DNA of 64,000 bases from Arsenophonus sp. aPb. GTDB lineage: Bacteria; Pseudomonadota; Gammaproteobacteria; Enterobacterales; Enterobacteriaceae. Every line of letters starts with the position of its first letter. Position 1 is the first letter of the stretch. The notes beneath the pieces are model-generated. The model had not been told where the DNA came from, made no database searches, and saw only the letters and a list, made by a program, of their open reading frames with translations. The translations under genes and the position numbers were made by a program. Positions 35,646 through 45,145 of this stretch are shown here, in pieces. The DNA lies in the NCBI RefSeq assembly GCF_029873475.1, contig NZ_CP123499.1, positions 2,170,001-2,234,000 of the forward strand, in the 5' to 3' direction.

Positions 35646-36045
35646 CTTAGATTATATTTTTTGCTATTTAGATCGACACAATTTAGCTAAATGTTTAAAA
35701 TAGGTTTAGCTGCTGCAATAATAGATTTCATGTATGAGTTTATATAAAGGATTTACACGAAATTTTCAGCGCTCTAAAACATCTCAATATTCATCAGAAT
35801 CAGCTTTTTGTCTTGGTATTGTTCTGACTAGCATTGAATTTGTTTTTAGAACAAAACAATAAATTTAATGCTCATACCCTTTACATTATTAAGATAGTAA
35901 AAGTGATATGTTTGGCTATTTTTGTATTACTGAATTGTTTTTTTCAAGATACACTGTACGAAATTATCAATTATAGATAAAATTAACTAATGCTTTTCAT
36001 ACATAACTTACTGATATTTATCCAAATTACTTATAATATATTGAT
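35646..36045. other. Intergenic gap between the deleted transferase and yfhL
   Basis: 400 bp without an intact gene. A plus-strand frame at about 35767-35978 encodes a hydrophobic sequence (HLNIHQNQLFVLVLF, then LALNLFLEQNNKFN, VICLAIFVLLNCFFQ) broken by one TGA. It might be a remnant of a membrane protein, but in DNA this AT-rich such sequence can arise by chance. The yfhL promoter must lie at the right end. Confidence 0.4.
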
Positions 36046-36306
36046 ATGTCCTTATTAATTACAAAACGCTGTATCAACTGTGATATGTGTGAACCAGAAT
36101 GTCCTAATGAAGCAATTTCAATGGGAGAAGAGTTTTACCAAATCAATCCCAATCTTTGTACTGAATGCATTGGCCACTATGATAAGCCAACTTGCCAATC
36201 CGTTTGTCCGATCAGTAATACCATTGTTAAAGATCCTAATAATCCTGAAACAGAAGAACAATTATGGGATAAATTTGTCCTATTACATCATGCCGATAAA
36301 ATTTAA
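36046..36306 (+). CDS. yfhL: YfhL, 2[4Fe-4S] ferredoxin
   Basis: Small ferredoxin of the Alvin type; in E. coli it has been linked to tRNA hydroxylation by TrhP/TrhO-type systems. 86 residues. Two cluster motifs are visible: CINCDMCEPECPNEAIS and CTECIGH followed by CQSVCPI with an insert characteristic of this family. The C-terminus EEQLWDKFVLLHHADKI is nearly identical to E. coli. Its stop overlaps the acpS stop on the other strand by 4 nt. Confidence 0.97.
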   Translation: MSLLITKRCINCDMCEPECPNEAISMGEEFYQINPNLCTECIGHYDKPTCQSVCPISNTIVKDPNNPETEEQLWDKFVLLHHADKI

Positions 36307-36683
36307 CTTTCCATAATCACCGTGGCACAAGCATAATTTTGTTCATCAGATAATGATACATGAATATACTGCACGCCTAATGAATCAGCCAATATTTTTG
36401 CTTGTCCTAACAAATTCAGCCCAGGCTTACCTAACTTATCATTAAAAACTTCAAATTGATTAAGTGCTAAACCATTTCGGATCCCCGTTCCTAAAGCTTT
36501 TGCCGCTGCTTCTTTGACAGCAAAGCGCTTTGCCAAAAAACGGACTGGCTGAGAGTGACTTTGATATTGTCGCCATTCTTGAGCAGACAATATACGTTTT
36601 GCCAGGCGTTCTTCTAAACGCTCGATAATCTGCTCAATCCGTATAATTTCAACCAGATCGGTACCCAATCCAATAATCGCCAT
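36303..36683 (-). CDS. acpS: Holo-[acyl-carrier-protein] synthase
   Basis: Transfers 4'-phosphopantetheine from CoA to apo-ACP. 126 residues. Mg-binding Asp in GLGTDLVEI and Glu in KRFAVKEAAAKALGTG are intact. The start overlaps the pdxJ stop (TAATG), implying translational coupling. Last gene of the rnc-era-recO-pdxJ-acpS series. Confidence 0.97.
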   Translation of the reverse strand: MAIIGLGTDLVEIIRIEQIIERLEERLAKRILSAQEWRQYQSHSQPVRFLAKRFAVKEAAAKALGTGIRNGLALNQFEVFNDKLGKPGLNLLGQAKILADSLGVQYIHVSLSDEQNYACATVIMES

Positions 36684-37414
36684 TAATTACGCGCCTCACG
36701 AAGAATTTTCTTCATATCACTCACCGCCATCGCCATGCCACTAAAAAGGGCGCGCCCAATAATCGCATGACCAATATTAAGTTCATATATATCTGGCAAC
36801 TGCGCAATACGCTGGACATTATGGTAAGTTAGCCCATGACCCGCATTGACCTTAAGCTTTTTCGCCGTAGCATAACTTACCGCTTGCTTAATACGTTTAA
36901 ACTCTTCTTCCTGCTTTAACTCGCTGTTAGCGTCAGCATAAGCACCGGTATGAATTTCAATAAAGGGCGCCCCAATTTCCACTGCCGCATCAATTTGTTT
37001 ATCGTTAGGATCAATGAATAAAGAAACCGTGATACCTGCTTTGGCTAATCGTTTGACAGCCATTGCGACTAACGCTTGTTGGCCAACAACGTCAAGCCCA
37101 CCTTCCGTCGTAACTTCTTCACGTCGCTCTGGTACCAGGCAACAAAATTGAGGTTTGATCTGACAGGCAATATTGACCATCTCATCTGTTATTGCCATCT
37201 CCAGATTCATCCGCGTTTGTAACGTTTGGCGAAGTAACTTAACGTCACGATCAGTAATATGGCGGCGATCTTCACGCAAATGGACTGTGATCCCATCTGC
37301 ACCAGCTTGTTCAGCAAGAAATGCAGCATGTATCGGATCCGGATATTGGGTTCCCCGTGCATTGCGCACTGTCGCAACATGATCAATATTAACGCCTAAT
37401 AATAACTCTGCCAT
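36683..37414 (-). CDS. pdxJ: Pyridoxine 5'-phosphate synthase
   Basis: Condenses 1-deoxyxylulose 5-phosphate with 3-amino-2-oxopropyl phosphate to form PNP, the last ring-forming step of vitamin B6 synthesis. 243 residues, TIM barrel. Signatures LLGVNIDHVATVRNARG, TVHLREDRRHITD, EVTTEGGLDV and NAGHGLTYHNV are intact. A CAGGAG site precedes the ATG. Confidence 0.98.
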   Translation of the reverse strand: MAELLLGVNIDHVATVRNARGTQYPDPIHAAFLAEQAGADGITVHLREDRRHITDRDVKLLRQTLQTRMNLEMAITDEMVNIACQIKPQFCCLVPERREEVTTEGGLDVVGQQALVAMAVKRLAKAGITVSLFIDPNDKQIDAAVEIGAPFIEIHTGAYADANSELKQEEEFKRIKQAVSYATAKKLKVNAGHGLTYHNVQRIAQLPDIYELNIGHAIIGRALFSGMAMAVSDMKKILREARN

Positions 37415-37499
37415 ATTAAACTCCTGTTATCCATCTCATAGTTTGAATTTCATTTATCCATGCAATCATAATATCTTCAAATAGGTTTATGTCCCAGCA

Positions 37500-38213
37500 T
37501 TAACGCATTTTAGGCAATATGAGCTGGTAAAAAAGCTCGCGGCTTTTTAATGGAGTTCCCCCCAAATAAGGTTTCAGCGCAATACGTGTAAAACGCTTAG
37601 CTGCTTTTAGTGTATCGACATCAGGAAACTCACGACAGGCAAATGCCTTAAGCTGCTTGCCGGTAAAACTCAAGTGATCAATAACCAAACTGGCAATAAA
37701 ACCTTTCTCTTCCCGATAACGGTAAGTCATGCTATCTATCACCGATTCACCGCTACCGGAGCAGTGTAAAAAATCAACACCATAACCTAAATGAGATAAC
37801 AATGATAATTCAAAACGGCGCAATGCATGTTCCGGCGTAGATTCACTGCCAGCCAATATCTGCAAACAGGTAAGGTATTCAAAAAATAGGCTTTGAAAAG
37901 GGATGTTGTAGGCTAAAACTCGCGCAAGCAATTCATTAACATATAGACCGCTGTACAGCACGGTACCGGTAAATGGTAGCGCTAAAGAAATTGGTTCTGC
38001 GCCACGCAACGTTTTCATTTCTCCCTTGCCTCCCCAACGGATCAGCAAGGGCGTAAAGGGTTGTAAACAGCCTTTTAAATTAGAACGTCGGCTACGAGCA
38101 CCCTTGGCCAATAGTCGAATTCGCCCCTCATTTTCGGTGAAAAAATCTAACAATAAACTCGTTTCACTATAAGGGCGAGTATGAAGTACAAATGCACGTT
38201 GCCAACCGTCCAC
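37500..38213 (-). CDS. recO: RecO, RecFOR recombination mediator
   Basis: Helps load RecA on SSB-coated gapped DNA. 237 residues. The N-terminal OB fold (GWQRAFVLHTRPYSETSLLLDFFTE) is followed by the helical domain (LYSGLYVNELLARVL, ALRRFELSLLSHLGYG). The start is GTG (VDGWQRAF) with AGGCGG upstream. Starts 11 nt after era. Confidence 0.96.
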   Translation of the reverse strand: MDGWQRAFVLHTRPYSETSLLLDFFTENEGRIRLLAKGARSRRSNLKGCLQPFTPLLIRWGGKGEMKTLRGAEPISLALPFTGTVLYSGLYVNELLARVLAYNIPFQSLFFEYLTCLQILAGSESTPEHALRRFELSLLSHLGYGVDFLHCSGSGESVIDSMTYRYREEKGFIASLVIDHLSFTGKQLKAFACREFPDVDTLKAAKRFTRIALKPYLGGTPLKSRELFYQLILPKMR

Positions 38214-38224
38214 GGAAATCCGCC

Positions 38225-39133
38225 TTAATGAAGATCATCCATATAGCCTAAACTACGCAGTGCACGTTCATCATCGGCCCATCCAGCTTTAACTTTCACC
38301 CAAAGTTCAAGATGAACTTTAGTCGCAAAAAGTTTTTCCATATCCATCCGAGCTTCGATGCCAATTTTCTTAATTTTGCTACCTTTATTGCCAATAACCA
38401 TTTTTTTCTGGCCATCTCTTTCAACCAAAATCAGACCATGAATGTTATAGCCACCGCGTTCATTTACCACGAATTGCTCAATTTCAACTGTGACTGAATA
38501 GGGTAGTTCATCGCCGAGAAAACGCATTAACTTCTCACGAATAATTTCAGAAGCCATAAAGCGTTGTGAACGATCGGTAATATAGTCTGCTGGAAAATGA
38601 TGTGCTGCTTCAGGCATATGTTGACGGACTATTTTAGTAATAATATCGATACCGGTACCTTTTTCCGCACTAATCGGCACAATATCCAGAAAATTCATTT
38701 GCTTGCTAAGAAATTCAATATGGGGTAGTAAGCGAGTTTTATCTACCACATTATCAATTTTATTGATCACTAATAATACCGGACAAGGCAAATGACGCAG
38801 TTTATTTATCACCATCTCATCATCAGTTGTCCAATGTGTACCTTCAACAACAAAAATAATTAGTTCCACATCACCAATTGAACTACTTGCTGCCCGATTC
38901 ATTAAACGATTTATTGCGCGCTTTTCTTCTACATGTAATCCGGGTGTATCGATATAAATCGTTTGATAATTATTTTCTGTCTCAATTCCCATGATGCGAT
39001 GACGGGTTGTCTGTGGTTTACGAGAAGTAATAGAAACCTTTTGCCCGAGTAATTGATTCAGTAATGTTGATTTACCCACATTTGGACGCCCTACAATAGC
39101 GACAAATCCACAATAGGTTTTCGGTTTGCTCAT
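38225..39133 (-). CDS. era: Era GTPase, 30S ribosome assembly
   Basis: Essential GTPase that binds the 3' end of 16S rRNA. 302 residues. GTPase motifs G1 GRPNVGKST, G3 DTPGLH and G4 NKIDNV are visible, with a C-terminal KH domain (VIGNKGSKIKKIGIEARMDME). The start overlaps the rnc stop as ATGA, typical for this pair. Confidence 0.98.
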   Translation of the reverse strand: MSKPKTYCGFVAIVGRPNVGKSTLLNQLLGQKVSITSRKPQTTRHRIMGIETENNYQTIYIDTPGLHVEEKRAINRLMNRAASSSIGDVELIIFVVEGTHWTTDDEMVINKLRHLPCPVLLVINKIDNVVDKTRLLPHIEFLSKQMNFLDIVPISAEKGTGIDIITKIVRQHMPEAAHHFPADYITDRSQRFMASEIIREKLMRFLGDELPYSVTVEIEQFVVNERGGYNIHGLILVERDGQKKMVIGNKGSKIKKIGIEARMDMEKLFATKVHLELWVKVKAGWADDERALRSLGYMDDLH

Positions 39134-39834
39134 TCAAGCTCCAATATTTTTAATGCCTGCTCAGCGGCTGCTTGTTCAGCCTTACGACGACTTGAACCCA
39201 CACCTTCTACAGGTTCCTTTATACCACTAACCTGACAATGAATAGTAAATTCCTGATCGTGCGCTTCACCGCGAACTTGAACTACTAAATAACTTGGTAA
39301 AGGTAGATGGCGTCCCTGTAAATACTCTTGTAAACGTGTTTTAGGATCTTTTTGCTTATCGCCGGGGCTAATTTCTATTAATCGAGTGTCATACCAAGCC
39401 AAAACAATTTGTTCAGTGGTTTGAATATCACTATCTAAAAAAATACTGCCAATTAAAGCTTCGATAGTATCTGCCAATATTGATTCTCGACGAAAACCAC
39501 CACTTTTTAATTCACCTGGCCCTAAACGCAAACATTCGCCCAAATCAAACTCTCGTGCAAGCTCAGCCAAGGTATTACCTCTGACCAATGTTGCTCGCAT
39601 ACGACTCATATCACCTTCATCAACTTTAGGAAAACGATGGTAAAGATCATTAGCAATCACAAAACTAAGGATTGAATCGCCTAAAAATTCCAATCTCTCA
39701 TTATGACCACTGCTGGCACTACGATGAGTTAATGCTTGCTTCAATAATTCAATTTGTTTAAAAGCATAGCCAAGCTTACGCTGTAGCTGTTTAATTTCTT
39801 GCCGCTCTGACCACTCAATTAAAGAAGAATTCAT
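39130..39834 (-). CDS. rnc: Ribonuclease III
   Basis: Double-strand-specific endonuclease for rRNA and mRNA processing. 234 residues. The catalytic signature ERLEFLGDSILSFVIAN is intact, with the second acidic cluster in ADTIEALIGSIFLD and a C-terminal dsRNA-binding domain ending GSSRRKAEQAAAEQALKILE. A long hairpin in its leader resembles the RNase III autoregulation target of E. coli rnc. Confidence 0.98.
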   Translation of the reverse strand: MNSSLIEWSERQEIKQLQRKLGYAFKQIELLKQALTHRSASSGHNERLEFLGDSILSFVIANDLYHRFPKVDEGDMSRMRATLVRGNTLAELAREFDLGECLRLGPGELKSGGFRRESILADTIEALIGSIFLDSDIQTTEQIVLAWYDTRLIEISPGDKQKDPKTRLQEYLQGRHLPLPSYLVVQVRGEAHDQEFTIHCQVSGIKEPVEGVGSSRRKAEQAAAEQALKILELE

Positions 39835-39874
39835 GTGCTACCAATTATTTTATTATCAAATTACAAAAAGCATA

Positions 39875-39915
39875 CGCAACAGATCTGTAAAATTAATTTT
39901 TACAAAGCTGTTGCG
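39875..39915 (-). promoter_or_regulatory. Long hairpin in the rnc leader, candidate RNase III autoregulatory site
   Basis: Arms CGCAACAG (39875-39882) and CTGTTGCG (39908-39915) pair perfectly; after a short internal loop TGTAAAA pairs with TTTTACA. It sits 41-81 nt upstream of the rnc ATG. E. coli rnc mRNA is cleaved by its own product in a 5'-leader stem, so an equivalent role is likely. Confidence 0.6.
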
Positions 39916-40033
39916 TTGGCAGGTTTCCTAATATCGTTCAAGAAACCATCATTTTTGGTTATCTCGCTATATTCTATATCGATTGCTATATAAATCAATT
40001 TAGCATCAATGATTAGTTTATCTTATTATTTTA

Positions 40034-41002
40034 TTAATTAATTGTACCAATACGACTTAAACGTACCCCTGTTGGCCATTCACCCTCGTGTTTATCAAGG
40101 CTAAACCAGATAATAACGGCACGACCAACTAAATTTTCTTCTGGGACAAAACCCCACATACGGCTATCTGCACTATTATCCCGATTATCTCCCATCATAA
40201 AATAGTGTTTAGGAGGAACAATCCATTCATTGGCTGGTAAACCAGGCTGTTGATAACGTGACTGGGTATAAACTTGTGGGATCACTAAGATTTCATGGCT
40301 AGTTTCATCTAATTTTTCGATTCTTTCCGCTTGACGTAATGCATTAGTTGGAACTGGTTCACCCAATGGAATTTGATAACTCCCTTTCTGGCTTTCTACC
40401 ATAGAATCGATATTAAAAAATAGAGACCATTCACTCTCTTTTAATGAAGAATAGATAATTGGTAACGCTCGCTCACAGTTTGAAATTGAACAATTCGGGT
40501 ATATACGTAACTCTTTTTGTTCAGGATCATAAACAATTTTATCACCAGGTAGACCAATAACACGTTTAACAAAATCTACACTAGGATCTTTAGGATATTT
40601 AAATACCGCAATATCACCACGTTTAGGTTTTCCTGTTTCCAATAATGTTGTTTGTGTAACAGGATCTTTTAATCCATAAGCAAACTTTTCCACTAGTATA
40701 AAATCACCGACTAACAAAGTAGGCATCATTGAACCTGATGGGATTTGAAACGGCTCATAAATAAATGAGCGTATTATTAATACAATCGCTAATATCGGAA
40801 AAATAGATGAACAAGTATCAACCCATGATGGTTTATGTATGCTTTCTGCTAAATGCGTCTGCTCTACGCTTCCCTCAATAACCTTTTGCTGCTGCGCCAT
40901 TTTTTTCTTACGAGCAGGTGCTAATTTAAAACGATCAATAAGCCAGATAATCCCTGTAATTAAAGTCGCCAGCGATAAAATCAAAGAAAAAGTGTTAGCC
41001 AT
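40034..41002 (-). CDS. lepB: Signal peptidase I
   Basis: Inner-membrane serine protease removing signal peptides of exported proteins. 322 residues. Two N-terminal membrane segments (FSLILSLATLITGIIWLI and SSIFPILAIVLIIRSFIYEPF), catalytic Ser in IPSGSMMPTLLVGD, catalytic Lys in VDFVKRVIGLPGDK, and the box MMGDNRDNSADSR. An AAGGAGT site precedes the ATG. 18 nt after lepA. Confidence 0.98.
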   Translation of the reverse strand: MANTFSLILSLATLITGIIWLIDRFKLAPARKKKMAQQQKVIEGSVEQTHLAESIHKPSWVDTCSSIFPILAIVLIIRSFIYEPFQIPSGSMMPTLLVGDFILVEKFAYGLKDPVTQTTLLETGKPKRGDIAVFKYPKDPSVDFVKRVIGLPGDKIVYDPEQKELRIYPNCSISNCERALPIIYSSLKESEWSLFFNIDSMVESQKGSYQIPLGEPVPTNALRQAERIEKLDETSHEILVIPQVYTQSRYQQPGLPANEWIVPPKHYFMMGDNRDNSADSRMWGFVPEENLVGRAVIIWFSLDKHEGEWPTGVRLSRIGTIN

Positions 41003-41020
41003 TATGACTCCTTATAACGG

Positions 41021-42823
41021 TTAGTTATCTTTACCTACATGAAGGATTGCAAGGAATGCTTCCTGCGGTAGTTCAACATTACCAACCTGCTTCATTCGTT
41101 TCTTACCTTCTTTCTGTTTCTGTAGTAATTTTTTCTTACGGCTAACATCACCACCATAACATTTAGCTAATACATTTTTACGTAATTGTTTCACCGTTGA
41201 ACGCGCTATAATATGGGTACCAATAGCAGCCTGAATTGCAATATCAAATTGCTGGCGCGGGATCAGATCTTTCATTTTCTCTACCAGCTCACGACCACGG
41301 TATGGTGCATTTGCACGATGCGTAATCAATGCTAAGGCATCCACTCTTTCGCCATTAATTAACACATCTACCCGCACCATATCTGCCGCTTGGAAACGGA
41401 CAAAACCATAATCCAATGAAGCATATCCCCGTGAAGTCGATTTCAAACGATCAAAGAAATCTAACACGACCTCAGCCATAGGAATTTCATAGGTTAATGC
41501 GACCTGATTACCATGATAGACCATATTAGTCTGCACGCCGCGTTTTTCTACGCATAACGTAATGACATTACCAAGATATTCCTTAGGCATTAACATGTTA
41601 CATTCTGCAATCGGTTCACGTAATTCATTTATGCTATTAAGCGCAGGTAACTTAGAGGGACTATCAACATAGATGACATCACCATTTGTTAGCTCAACTT
41701 CATAAATAACTGTAGGTGCAGTTGTTATAAGATCCAGATCATATTCACGTTCCAAACGCTCCTGAATAATCTCCATATGAAGTAGACCAAGAAAACCACA
41801 ACGAAATCCAAAACCTAATGCAGTCGAACTCTCTGGTTCATAAAATAACGAAGCATCATTCAAACTTAATTTAGCTAAAGCGTCACGAAATGCTTCATAA
41901 TCATCAGAACTAATGGGGAATAAACCGGCGTAAACCTGTGGTTTTACTTTTTTAAAGCCAGGCAACGCCTGTTCAGCAGGATGACGAGCGCCGGTCAATG
42001 TATCGCCAACCGGCGCGCCGTGAATATCTTTTATGGCACAAACCAACCAACCTACTTCGCCACAATTTAGCTGTTGGCGATCAATGCGTTTGGGTGTGAA
42101 AATACCTAAGCGATCAACATTATAAAGCTGGCCAGAGCTCATCACTTTAATTTTATCGCCTTTACCAAGAGTACCATTTTTAATCCGTACCAGCGAAACA
42201 ACGCCTAAGTAATTATCAAACCACGAATCGATAATCAATGCCTGCAAAGGGGCTGCCGGATCACCATCTGGCGGTGGGATCTCTTTAACCAGACGTTCAA
42301 TTACTTCCTGTACTCCTAACCCAGTTTTTGCCGAACAACGGACCGCGTCATGCGCATCTATGCCAACAATATCTTCAATTTCTTCAGCTACCCGATCAGG
42401 CTCAGCCGCAGGTAAATCAATTTTATTTAGCACAGGAACAACTTCTAAATCCATCTCAATCGCAGTATAACAATTAGCAAGGGTTTGCGCTTCTACACCT
42501 TGCCCGGCATCAACAACGAGTAATGCACCTTCACAAGCAGCTAATGAACGGGATACTTCATAAGAGAAGTCCACATGGCCGGGAGTATCAATAAAATTAA
42601 GCTGATAAGTTTCGCCGTCACTGGCTTTATAATCAAGGGTAACACTCTGCGCTTTTATCGTGATCCCTCGTTCCCGCTCCAAATCCATCGAGTCTAATAC
42701 CTGGGCTGCCATTTCACGATCAGAAAGGCCACCGCAAATCTGAATAATACGATCCGACAGAGTTGATTTACCATGATCAATATGAGCGATGATGGAAAAA
42801 TTTCTTATATGTTTGATTTTCAA
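41021..42823 (-). CDS. lepA: LepA/EF4, ribosome-associated GTPase
   Basis: Translation factor that assists 30S biogenesis and elongation under stress. 600 residues. GTPase motifs AHIDHGKSTLSD, DTPGHVDF and NKIDLP are intact; the C-terminal LepA-specific domain ends KKLLQKQKEGKKRMKQVGNVELPQEAF. The start is TTG (TTGAAAATCAAACATATA) with an AGAAG site; no ATG is available near it. It leads the lepA-lepB unit, separated from rseC by about 240 nt. Confidence 0.97.
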   Translation of the reverse strand: MKIKHIRNFSIIAHIDHGKSTLSDRIIQICGGLSDREMAAQVLDSMDLERERGITIKAQSVTLDYKASDGETYQLNFIDTPGHVDFSYEVSRSLAACEGALLVVDAGQGVEAQTLANCYTAIEMDLEVVPVLNKIDLPAAEPDRVAEEIEDIVGIDAHDAVRCSAKTGLGVQEVIERLVKEIPPPDGDPAAPLQALIIDSWFDNYLGVVSLVRIKNGTLGKGDKIKVMSSGQLYNVDRLGIFTPKRIDRQQLNCGEVGWLVCAIKDIHGAPVGDTLTGARHPAEQALPGFKKVKPQVYAGLFPISSDDYEAFRDALAKLSLNDASLFYEPESSTALGFGFRCGFLGLLHMEIIQERLEREYDLDLITTAPTVIYEVELTNGDVIYVDSPSKLPALNSINELREPIAECNMLMPKEYLGNVITLCVEKRGVQTNMVYHGNQVALTYEIPMAEVVLDFFDRLKSTSRGYASLDYGFVRFQAADMVRVDVLINGERVDALALITHRANAPYRGRELVEKMKDLIPRQQFDIAIQAAIGTHIIARSTVKQLRKNVLAKCYGGDVSRKKKLLQKQKEGKKRMKQVGNVELPQEAFLAILHVGKDN

Positions 42824-43061
42824 GGTTATATCTTCTTCTAAATGGCCTTATAAAATCAGTTTTAGCGATAGTTTAGCCTACAAAGCTAAAACTAATAAAA
42901 GCTGTTATAACAATCTTGGGAATGCATTTTACATATAAGCGACAAACAACTCAAAGAATCATTAATAATGAAAAGTCGTTTTTATAAATAAGACGTTTAT
43001 ACGCATAGATTAGTGACGATTTGTTATTACTAACAATAGGCATTTAGACTTACTATGTCAT

Positions 43062-43520
43062 TCAAACTTGTTCTTTTAATTCATCAGGCGGTAAACCGAT
43101 TTGTAAAATGGTAGGTTGATATAGGGTTTCTTTTTCCCAATAACGTGCGATTTTTTTTGCTAGAAAAAAACCAACACTTGCGCCAATAACGGCACCTAAA
43201 AATATAATAAATTGATTTAAAAAAAGAAATTGCATAACCCCACTGCCGATAAAAAGCCCAACAAGTGGGGTAAGGTAAAGAAGCATCGCTGAACGTAATA
43301 GACTGCCTTCTGGTATCCCTACTTCAACTTTCTGACCAACCACCAAAGGCTGACTGACCTCAAGTTCTAATTGATACTCAGTTTTCGGTCCTATTTTATT
43401 TAGAATATAAGATCCGCAAGTTGAACGAGCAGCGCAACTACCACAACCGGAAGTAGAACCATATCGCAAAACAGCGCGACCATTATGCCAACGCACTACA
43501 GTTGCCCACTCTTTAACCAT
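43062..43520 (-). CDS. rseC: RseC, SoxR-reducing system/sigma-E operon membrane protein
   Basis: Inner-membrane protein acting in the SoxR-reducing pathway and mildly on sigma-E. 152 residues. N-terminal cysteine cluster CGSCAARSTCGS, then two membrane segments (SAMLLYLTPLVGLFIGSGVM and FIIFLGAVIGASVGFFLA). The start overlaps the rseB stop as TAATG. Last gene of rpoE-rseA-rseB-rseC. Confidence 0.95.
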   Translation of the reverse strand: MVKEWATVVRWHNGRAVLRYGSTSGCGSCAARSTCGSYILNKIGPKTEYQLELEVSQPLVVGQKVEVGIPEGSLLRSAMLLYLTPLVGLFIGSGVMQFLFLNQFIIFLGAVIGASVGFFLAKKIARYWEKETLYQPTILQIGLPPDELKEQV

Positions 43521-44479
43521 TAGTTTGCCTCTTTAAAACTAACATTAGCTGCAATCTGGCTAGCAGTTAGCAATGGTAATTGACCCATAATCGTAACCTC
43601 ATATTGCCCCTTTATTACCGTGTAAATGGTTAAACCACCTTTACGAAAGGGCTGTTCAATAAGTTTATGATCGCCTGCCTTAGTGACATTAATAGAAAAA
43701 CTAAATAACCCATCATTAAATATCATGGTCTCTAAAAATTCATTCGTGGCTATCTCTTTACAGTTACGAGAAATTTCTTCAAATCCCAACGGAAGTTGAT
43801 TTATTTGCCAGTTAAATTGCTTAGTAATTGATTTGGGAATGAGTAATAAAGGAGGCATATTCAACGATGCAATCACATGCATCGATTTCAGCAACGCTTG
43901 ACTATTAAAAACCACAGAAACAACTCTAAATTGTTCCAATATTTCATTTTTACTATCTAATAGATCAATGCGCATTGGTAACTTGGTTTTTTCATCAATT
44001 AATAAGATATAACTAAAACGTGAACTATCTTTTGGTATAACCCGAATAACCTGACAGCTTATATCACCAATATGCGTTCTGCCTAGCTTAATAAAATTGT
44101 AATAGGATTGCAGTTTAGTAAAATTAGCAAAAATGACTGATGGCAAATAATCAACGATATAAGTGCCCTCTAAACTAAAAGAATCAAAGCCGGGTTCAAA
44201 GTAGCTAATTTGATTACCTTTTTGAATAATTTCACGACGAGAACTATCCATCTGCATTATCTGAGCGATGGGCTTATTGTTAATAATGACATGACGATAT
44301 CTAATCGGCGTTATGCCTTGAGGATTGACAATAATAAATGATAATTCGTAAGGCAAAGATTTTACCGCATTACCCATATCAGTTAATAAAATTTCAGCCG
44401 ATAATTCTTTGGCATAGGAATGTAAAGGCAACAATAAACCGCCCAACAAAAAAAAGAGGGCGGATAACCAATGCTTCAT
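43520..44479 (-). CDS. rseB: RseB, periplasmic regulator of sigma-E signalling
   Basis: Binds the periplasmic part of RseA and protects it from DegS, and senses mislocalised lipoproteins/LPS. 319 residues with a signal peptide (HWLSALFFLLGGLLLPLHSYA), a LolA-like domain (LLTDMGNAVKSLPYELSFI, YFEPGFDSFSLEG) and a smaller C-terminal domain (GGLTIYTVIKGQYEVTIMGQLP). 5 nt after rseA. Confidence 0.96.
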   Translation of the reverse strand: MKHWLSALFFLLGGLLLPLHSYAKELSAEILLTDMGNAVKSLPYELSFIIVNPQGITPIRYRHVIINNKPIAQIMQMDSSRREIIQKGNQISYFEPGFDSFSLEGTYIVDYLPSVIFANFTKLQSYYNFIKLGRTHIGDISCQVIRVIPKDSSRFSYILLIDEKTKLPMRIDLLDSKNEILEQFRVVSVVFNSQALLKSMHVIASLNMPPLLLIPKSITKQFNWQINQLPLGFEEISRNCKEIATNEFLETMIFNDGLFSFSINVTKAGDHKLIEQPFRKGGLTIYTVIKGQYEVTIMGQLPLLTASQIAANVSFKEAN

Positions 44480-44484
44480 TACTG

Positions 44485-45111
44485 CTATTCTGCTCCTGAG
44501 TGAGGTTTTTCTACTACTGGTGAAGACGATGTTACACTTTGATTCAGCGTTGAACGACGCTCAAGCTCATATTGCTGTAACATCAAACCAAGTCGGCGAT
44601 TACGTTGTTCTAACTGTTCGGTTTGCGGTTGAGCAAACAATTGATCGTTAGAAACATTTAAACTCACAGGCGACGCAGCACCCATGATAGGTACTGTATT
44701 AAATATGGGTGAGTCAGATTTGCCATCCGTTTCTATATTAGACGTATTATAATTCTGAACACCAGCAATAACAGCTACGGCAACGCTGGCTGCTACACCA
44801 ACTTGCGTTATCTGATTAGCCCAAGGGCGAAGCTTACGCCAAAAAGGCATTAAACGCCAGGTAGCTGGCTCAGGTTGTGACTCCGGTATTGCATCAGGCG
44901 CAATTTGGATAGGCTCACTTGCCAACGCCTGTTCTACTTTACCTGTAATATCAAGATGGATAACTTCGTTGATATCACCTCTCAGACTGTCTCGGATAAG
45001 ATGGTAGCTCTCCCATCGTTTCTGTAACGAAACATCTTGTAAAATGGTATGGATCAATTCTGAATCAAAGATCTCTCCATCCATTAAAGCGGAAAGTCTC
45101 TCTCTATGCAT
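44485..45111 (-). CDS. rseA: RseA, anti-sigma-E factor
   Basis: Inner-membrane protein that holds RpoE inactive until cleaved by DegS and RseP. 208 residues: N-terminal cytoplasmic sigma-binding domain (RERLSALMDGEIFDSELI, WESYHLIRDSLRG), a membrane segment near residues 100-118 (ITQVGVAASVAVAVIAGVQ) and a Gln/Ser-rich periplasmic tail. Confidence 0.96.
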   Translation of the reverse strand: MHRERLSALMDGEIFDSELIHTILQDVSLQKRWESYHLIRDSLRGDINEVIHLDITGKVEQALASEPIQIAPDAIPESQPEPATWRLMPFWRKLRPWANQITQVGVAASVAVAVIAGVQNYNTSNIETDGKSDSPIFNTVPIMGAASPVSLNVSNDQLFAQPQTEQLEQRNRRLGLMLQQYELERRSTLNQSVTSSSPVVEKPHSGAE

Positions 45112-45145
45112 GCCAAAGTACCCTTCAGTAAAATGTGAACCACCC

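Noticed and set aside
35767..35978. Hydrophobic plus-strand frame with one TGA between the deleted transferase and yfhL, possibly a membrane-protein pseudogene.
   Set aside because: AT-rich DNA gives hydrophobic translations by chance; no start, ribosome binding site or recognisable motif.
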